Source of the DNA: Ileibacterium sp.
GTDB lineage: Bacteria > Bacillota_I > Bacilli_A > Erysipelotrichales > Erysipelotrichaceae
Assembly (NCBI GenBank): GCA_021443945.1
Contig: JABUSF010000009.1
Coordinates: 3,039 to 18,057, forward strand
Length of the DNA stretch: 15,019 nucleotides
Direction: 5' to 3'
Positions within the stretch are counted from its first letter, which is position 1; each line of letters starts with the position of its first letter. The notes beneath the pieces are model-generated. The model worked only from the letters and a program-made list of their open reading frames with translations. It made no database searches and was not told the DNA's origin. The position numbers were made by a program, and so were the translations under genes. Shown one piece after another: positions 13,031-15,019 of the stretch.

Positions 13031-14252
13031 TCACTGCCTCCGCTGGAAACTGTCTTGTTAATTGTACAACTTCCTGCTTCACCTGGGCTGCTGTCTGATC
13101 ATCACCGGCTTTGAGAACACGAATGATCCAGTCAGCGACCTGTTCGAATTCCTTTTCCTTGAATCCGCGGCTGGTCATCGCGGCGGTACCAATACGGATT
13201 CCACTGGTGATAAATGGTTTTTCCTGATCGAATGGGATGGTGTTTTTATTGACGGTAATGCCGGCTTCATCCAGAAGGCGTTCCGCTTCCTTACCGCTCA
13301 TTCCAAGGGATGCCTTGGTATCCAGGAGGATCAGGTGGTTGTCGCTTCCGCCGGAAACCATTCTGAATCCGGCTTCGTCGAATTTCTTCGCCAGCACCTG
13401 AATATTGTTCATCAGCTGCTGAATATAGTCTTTAAAGGAAGGCTGCATGGCTTCATACAGAGCAATTCCTTTGGCCGCAATCACATGTTCCAGCGGTCCG
13501 CCCTGCATGCCGGGGAACGTTCTGGAATCCAGTTTCTTGGCGAACTCTTCTTTGCAGAACACCATGCCTCCGCGCGGTCCGCGCAGGGTTTTGTGAGTGG
13601 TGGTGGTTACAAAGTCTGCATATGGGATTGGGGATGGATGGAGTCCGGCTGCGACCAGACCGGCAATGTGAGCCATATCCACCATCAGATAGGCACCGCT
13701 TTTCTTGGCGATCTCGGACAGTCTTTCAAAATCGATCACTCTTGGATAAGCTGACGCACCTGCAACAATCAGTTTTGGTTTGCTTTCCATAGCCAGAGCT
13801 TCCAGTTTGTCGTAATCAATCATTTCTGTCACTGGATCCACGTTGTATGGGATGAAGTTGTAGGTCCGTCCGGAGAAGTTTAATGGATGGCCATGCGTTA
13901 AATGTCCGCCGCTTGTCAGATCCATTCCAAGAACGGTATCCCCTGGCTCAAGAATGGTGTTGTAAACAGACATATTTGCCTGTGAACCGGAATGGGCCTG
14001 AACGTTGACATGTTCTGCGCCGAACAGTTCTTTTGCACGCTGACGGGTCAGCTCTTCTGCTTCGTCTACATATACGCATCCGCCGTAATAGCGTTTGCCA
14101 GGATATCCTTCTGCATATTTGTTGGTTAATACAGATCCCTGTGCTTCCCTGACCTGGGAAGATACGAAGTTTTCAGAGGCGATCAGTTCCACGTTGTCAC
14201 GCTGACGGTTCTCCTCTTTGCCAATAATTTCAAACATTAAAGTATCGCGCAT
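13023..14252 (-). CDS. glyA: Serine hydroxymethyltransferase GlyA
   Basis: GlyA is a PLP enzyme that converts serine and THF to glycine and 5,10-methylene-THF, the main entry of one-carbon units and the substrate source for FolD. From the chosen start it is 409 residues, the normal length. Visible are NVELIASENFVS, the EGYPGKRYYGG substrate region, VDMAHIAGL with the PLP-contacting Asp192 and His195, and TTTTHKTLRGPRGG with the Schiff-base Lys221. The frame extends upstream to 14336, but the extra 28 residues are unlike the family and would overlap the promoter. The ATG at 14250-14252 has AAGGAAGG 8 bases upstream and opens MRDTLMFEIIGKE. It heads the glyA-rlmH-membrane protein unit. Confidence 0.97.
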   Translation of the reverse strand: MRDTLMFEIIGKEENRQRDNVELIASENFVSSQVREAQGSVLTNKYAEGYPGKRYYGGCVYVDEAEELTRQRAKELFGAEHVNVQAHSGSQANMSVYNTILEPGDTVLGMDLTSGGHLTHGHPLNFSGRTYNFIPYNVDPVTEMIDYDKLEALAMESKPKLIVAGASAYPRVIDFERLSEIAKKSGAYLMVDMAHIAGLVAAGLHPSPIPYADFVTTTTHKTLRGPRGGMVFCKEEFAKKLDSRTFPGMQGGPLEHVIAAKGIALYEAMQPSFKDYIQQLMNNIQVLAKKFDEAGFRMVSGGSDNHLILLDTKASLGMSGKEAERLLDEAGITVNKNTIPFDQEKPFITSGIRIGTAAMTSRGFKEKEFEQVADWIIRVLKAGDDQTAAQVKQEVVQLTRQFPAEAVID

Positions 14253-14283
14253 ATCGATTTCCTTCCTTTTCCGTATGTCGAAA

Positions 14284-14312
14284 AGTATATCTTGTCTTTT
14301 CACCAACGGAAA
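14284..14312 (-). promoter_or_regulatory. Candidate glyA promoter
   Basis: TATACT (14284-14289, minus strand) lies 31 bases upstream of the glyA ATG, with TTTCCG at a 17-base spacing; TTGTTT at 20 bases is an alternative -35. Both -35 candidates are weak. Position between the upstream terminator and the glyA ribosome binding site is the main support. No glycine riboswitch or other structured leader fits in the roughly 100-base gap. Confidence 0.45.
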
Positions 14313-14354
14313 CAATTTTAAGTTTTTTTTGGACAAACTTACTGCACCTGCAGC

Positions 14355-14382
14355 AAAAAAAAGGCCAAGCCCGAAGGCTCAG
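14355..14382 (-). terminator. Intrinsic terminator with UUCG tetraloop after the 93-residue gene
   Basis: On the minus strand CTGAGCC and GGCTTGG (7 bp including two wobbles) close a TTCG loop. They are followed by CC and an eight-base T-tract (14355-14362). The UUCG loop is an unusually stable tetraloop. The TGA stop codon of the 93-residue gene (14379-14381) lies inside the 5' arm of the stem, so coding sequence and terminator overlap. Confidence 0.88.
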
Positions 14383-14660
14383 CGTTTTTTCAGCCAGTTT
14401 ACAACAGCAGCAATTGCTCCTGCCAAAGCGATGACGGCAGCAACCGCAGCTCCAATGCCTAAAGCTTTGCACAGCAGGCATCCTTCCTTTGGCGGATAGT
14501 CGTCTTCTGTCACTTCAAAAGGCATTCCCTGTTCATTCACCATTTTGGCTGCAAAAATCTGGAATGCTTCTTCCATCGTCAGATCGAGATCTTCACAAAG
14601 CTGCTCCATCTGATCTTTTAATTTTTCGCTCATTTCAAAGCTGATATTGGTTTGTGCCAT
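14379..14660 (-). CDS. Toxin-less RelB/DinJ-like protein with a C-terminal membrane helix
   Basis: This is a 93-residue protein. Residues 1-50 resemble the N-terminus of RelB/DinJ antitoxins. They open with a short strand (MAQTNISFEMSE) and two helices (KLKDQMEQLCEDLDLTMEEA, then FQIFAAKMVNEQ), and close with GMPFEV, where the family usually has (L/I)PF(D/E). In DinJ this ribbon-helix-helix region dimerises and binds DNA, and the following C-terminal tail wraps the RelE/YafQ-type toxin. Here the tail is replaced by an acidic stretch (TEDDYPPKEG), a CLLC pair, a Gly/Ala/Val-rich hydrophobic segment of about 22 residues (66-88) and a basic end (NWLKKR). It looks like a tail-anchored membrane protein. 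No toxin gene is adjacent: polC is upstream and glyA follows a terminator. An AGAGAGG site and an extended -10 promoter precede it. Function is unknown. Confidence 0.72.
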   Translation of the reverse strand: MAQTNISFEMSEKLKDQMEQLCEDLDLTMEEAFQIFAAKMVNEQGMPFEVTEDDYPPKEGCLLCKALGIGAAVAAVIALAGAIAAVVNWLKKR

Positions 14661-14683
14661 AAATTACCTCTCTGTTGAATCCT

Positions 14684-14692
14684 AGTATATCA
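14684..14692 (-). promoter_or_regulatory. Extended -10 promoter of the 93-residue gene
   Basis: The minus strand reads TGATATACT, an extended -10 (TGn plus TATACT), 24 bases upstream of the ATG, with no good -35. Start of transcription would be near 14677. There is no recognisable terminator between the polC stop (14724) and this promoter, so some read-through from polC is possible. Confidence 0.6.
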
Positions 14693-14723
14693 CACAATTC
14701 AGCGCAATTCGTAAGAGGTTTCA

Positions 14724-15019
14724 TTAGAACAAAGTAATCTGATTTTCTTCATCCAGTCCCTCCATGGCTCCCATGCGCTCCAGCCGCTCCATCAGTGTTT
14801 TGGAAAGCTGAGTCCGGTTCATGACATCTTCCTTGGAGATAAAGTCTCTCTCCTCACGGGCTTTGACTATGGACTTGGCAACGTTCTCTCCTAAAGAATC
14901 CAGAGCGGTAAACGGCGGAATAATCGCCTTTGGATCGTCAGGATCCACTCTGAATTCCGTGGCAGCAGAGCGGTGAATGGACATGTTGGAGAAGTGGAAT
15001 CCTCTTACAGACATTTCCA
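14724..15019 (-). CDS. polC: DNA polymerase III alpha subunit PolC, C-terminal end
   Basis: Only the last 98 or so residues are present; the frame is open at the right edge. PolC is the replicative polymerase specific to low-GC Gram-positive bacteria and relatives. The fragment reads EMSVRGFHFSNMSIHRSAAT, then IIPPFTALDSLGENVAKSIV, then FISKEDVMNRTQLSKTLMER, and ends DEENQITLF. These match the C-terminus of the PolC family, including the helix-hairpin-helix-like GLGxNVA region (here SLGENVA) and the final QxxLF peptide (QITLF), which binds the beta sliding clamp. The internal ATG at 15012-15014 is not the true start. Confidence 0.95.
   Translation of the reverse strand, partial: EMSVRGFHFSNMSIHRSAATEFRVDPDDPKAIIPPFTALDSLGENVAKSIVKAREERDFISKEDVMNRTQLSKTLMERLERMGAMEGLDEENQITLF

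Noticed and set aside
14253..14336. Upstream extension of glyA adding 28 residues.
   Set aside because: The added residues do not resemble serine hydroxymethyltransferases, whereas the internal ATG has a good ribosome binding site and gives the standard length.
14253..14354. Glycine or other metabolite riboswitch upstream of glyA.
   Set aside because: The gap between the upstream terminator and glyA is about 100 bases and holds a promoter candidate; no riboswitch core is recognisable.

Overview
The window looks like chromosome from a low-to-moderate-GC Gram-positive bacterium (Bacillota). The evidence is a PolC-type replicase C-terminus at the right edge, an MEP-pathway ispF, a DUF951 protein beside ychF, AGGAGG-type ribosome binding sites, a lipoprotein signal on the solute-binding protein, and a near-consensus CodY box. 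The Pgk loop reading SHLGKVK, where most bacteria have SHLGRPK, would suit an Erysipelotrichia/Mollicutes-side lineage, but that is only a hint. Every convincing gene lies on the minus strand, so transcription runs from the right edge to the left. There is no tRNA, rRNA, CRISPR array, insertion sequence or phage gene. No gap between genes exceeds 300 bases.

In the direction of transcription: (1) the polC 3' end; (2) a 93-residue gene with its own promoter, joining a RelB/DinJ-like N-terminus to a membrane helix and ending in a UUCG-loop terminator; (3) glyA-rlmH-(583-residue membrane-anchored repeat protein), a tight transcription unit closed by a terminator; (4) pgk-tpiA, a two-gene glycolytic operon behind an extended -10 promoter and closed by a strong terminator; (5) a single HAD (Cof-type) phosphatase gene; (6) a secreted NlpC/P60 wall hydrolase with a Pro/Glu/Ala/Trp repeat linker; (7) a seven-gene unit, nitroreductase-ispF-dtd-folD-DUF951-ychF-M50 protease, in which every adjacent pair of genes overlaps by 4 to 10 bases; (8) the start of a branched-chain amino acid ABC transporter locus, with the binding-protein gene followed by the livH permease, which runs off the left edge.

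Most of the window is housekeeping. GlyA and FolD are successive steps of one-carbon metabolism. RlmH, Dtd and YchF work on the ribosome or translation. Pgk and TpiA are central glycolysis, and IspF makes isoprenoid precursors. The parts that stand out are the toxin-less DinJ-like protein with a tail membrane anchor, the 583-residue protein with three N-terminal membrane segments and a probable beta-helix ectodomain, the CodY box and intercistronic hairpin that together suggest how the transporter is controlled, and the fully overlapped seven-gene operon. I found no defence system, biosynthetic cluster or other clearly new multi-gene system.
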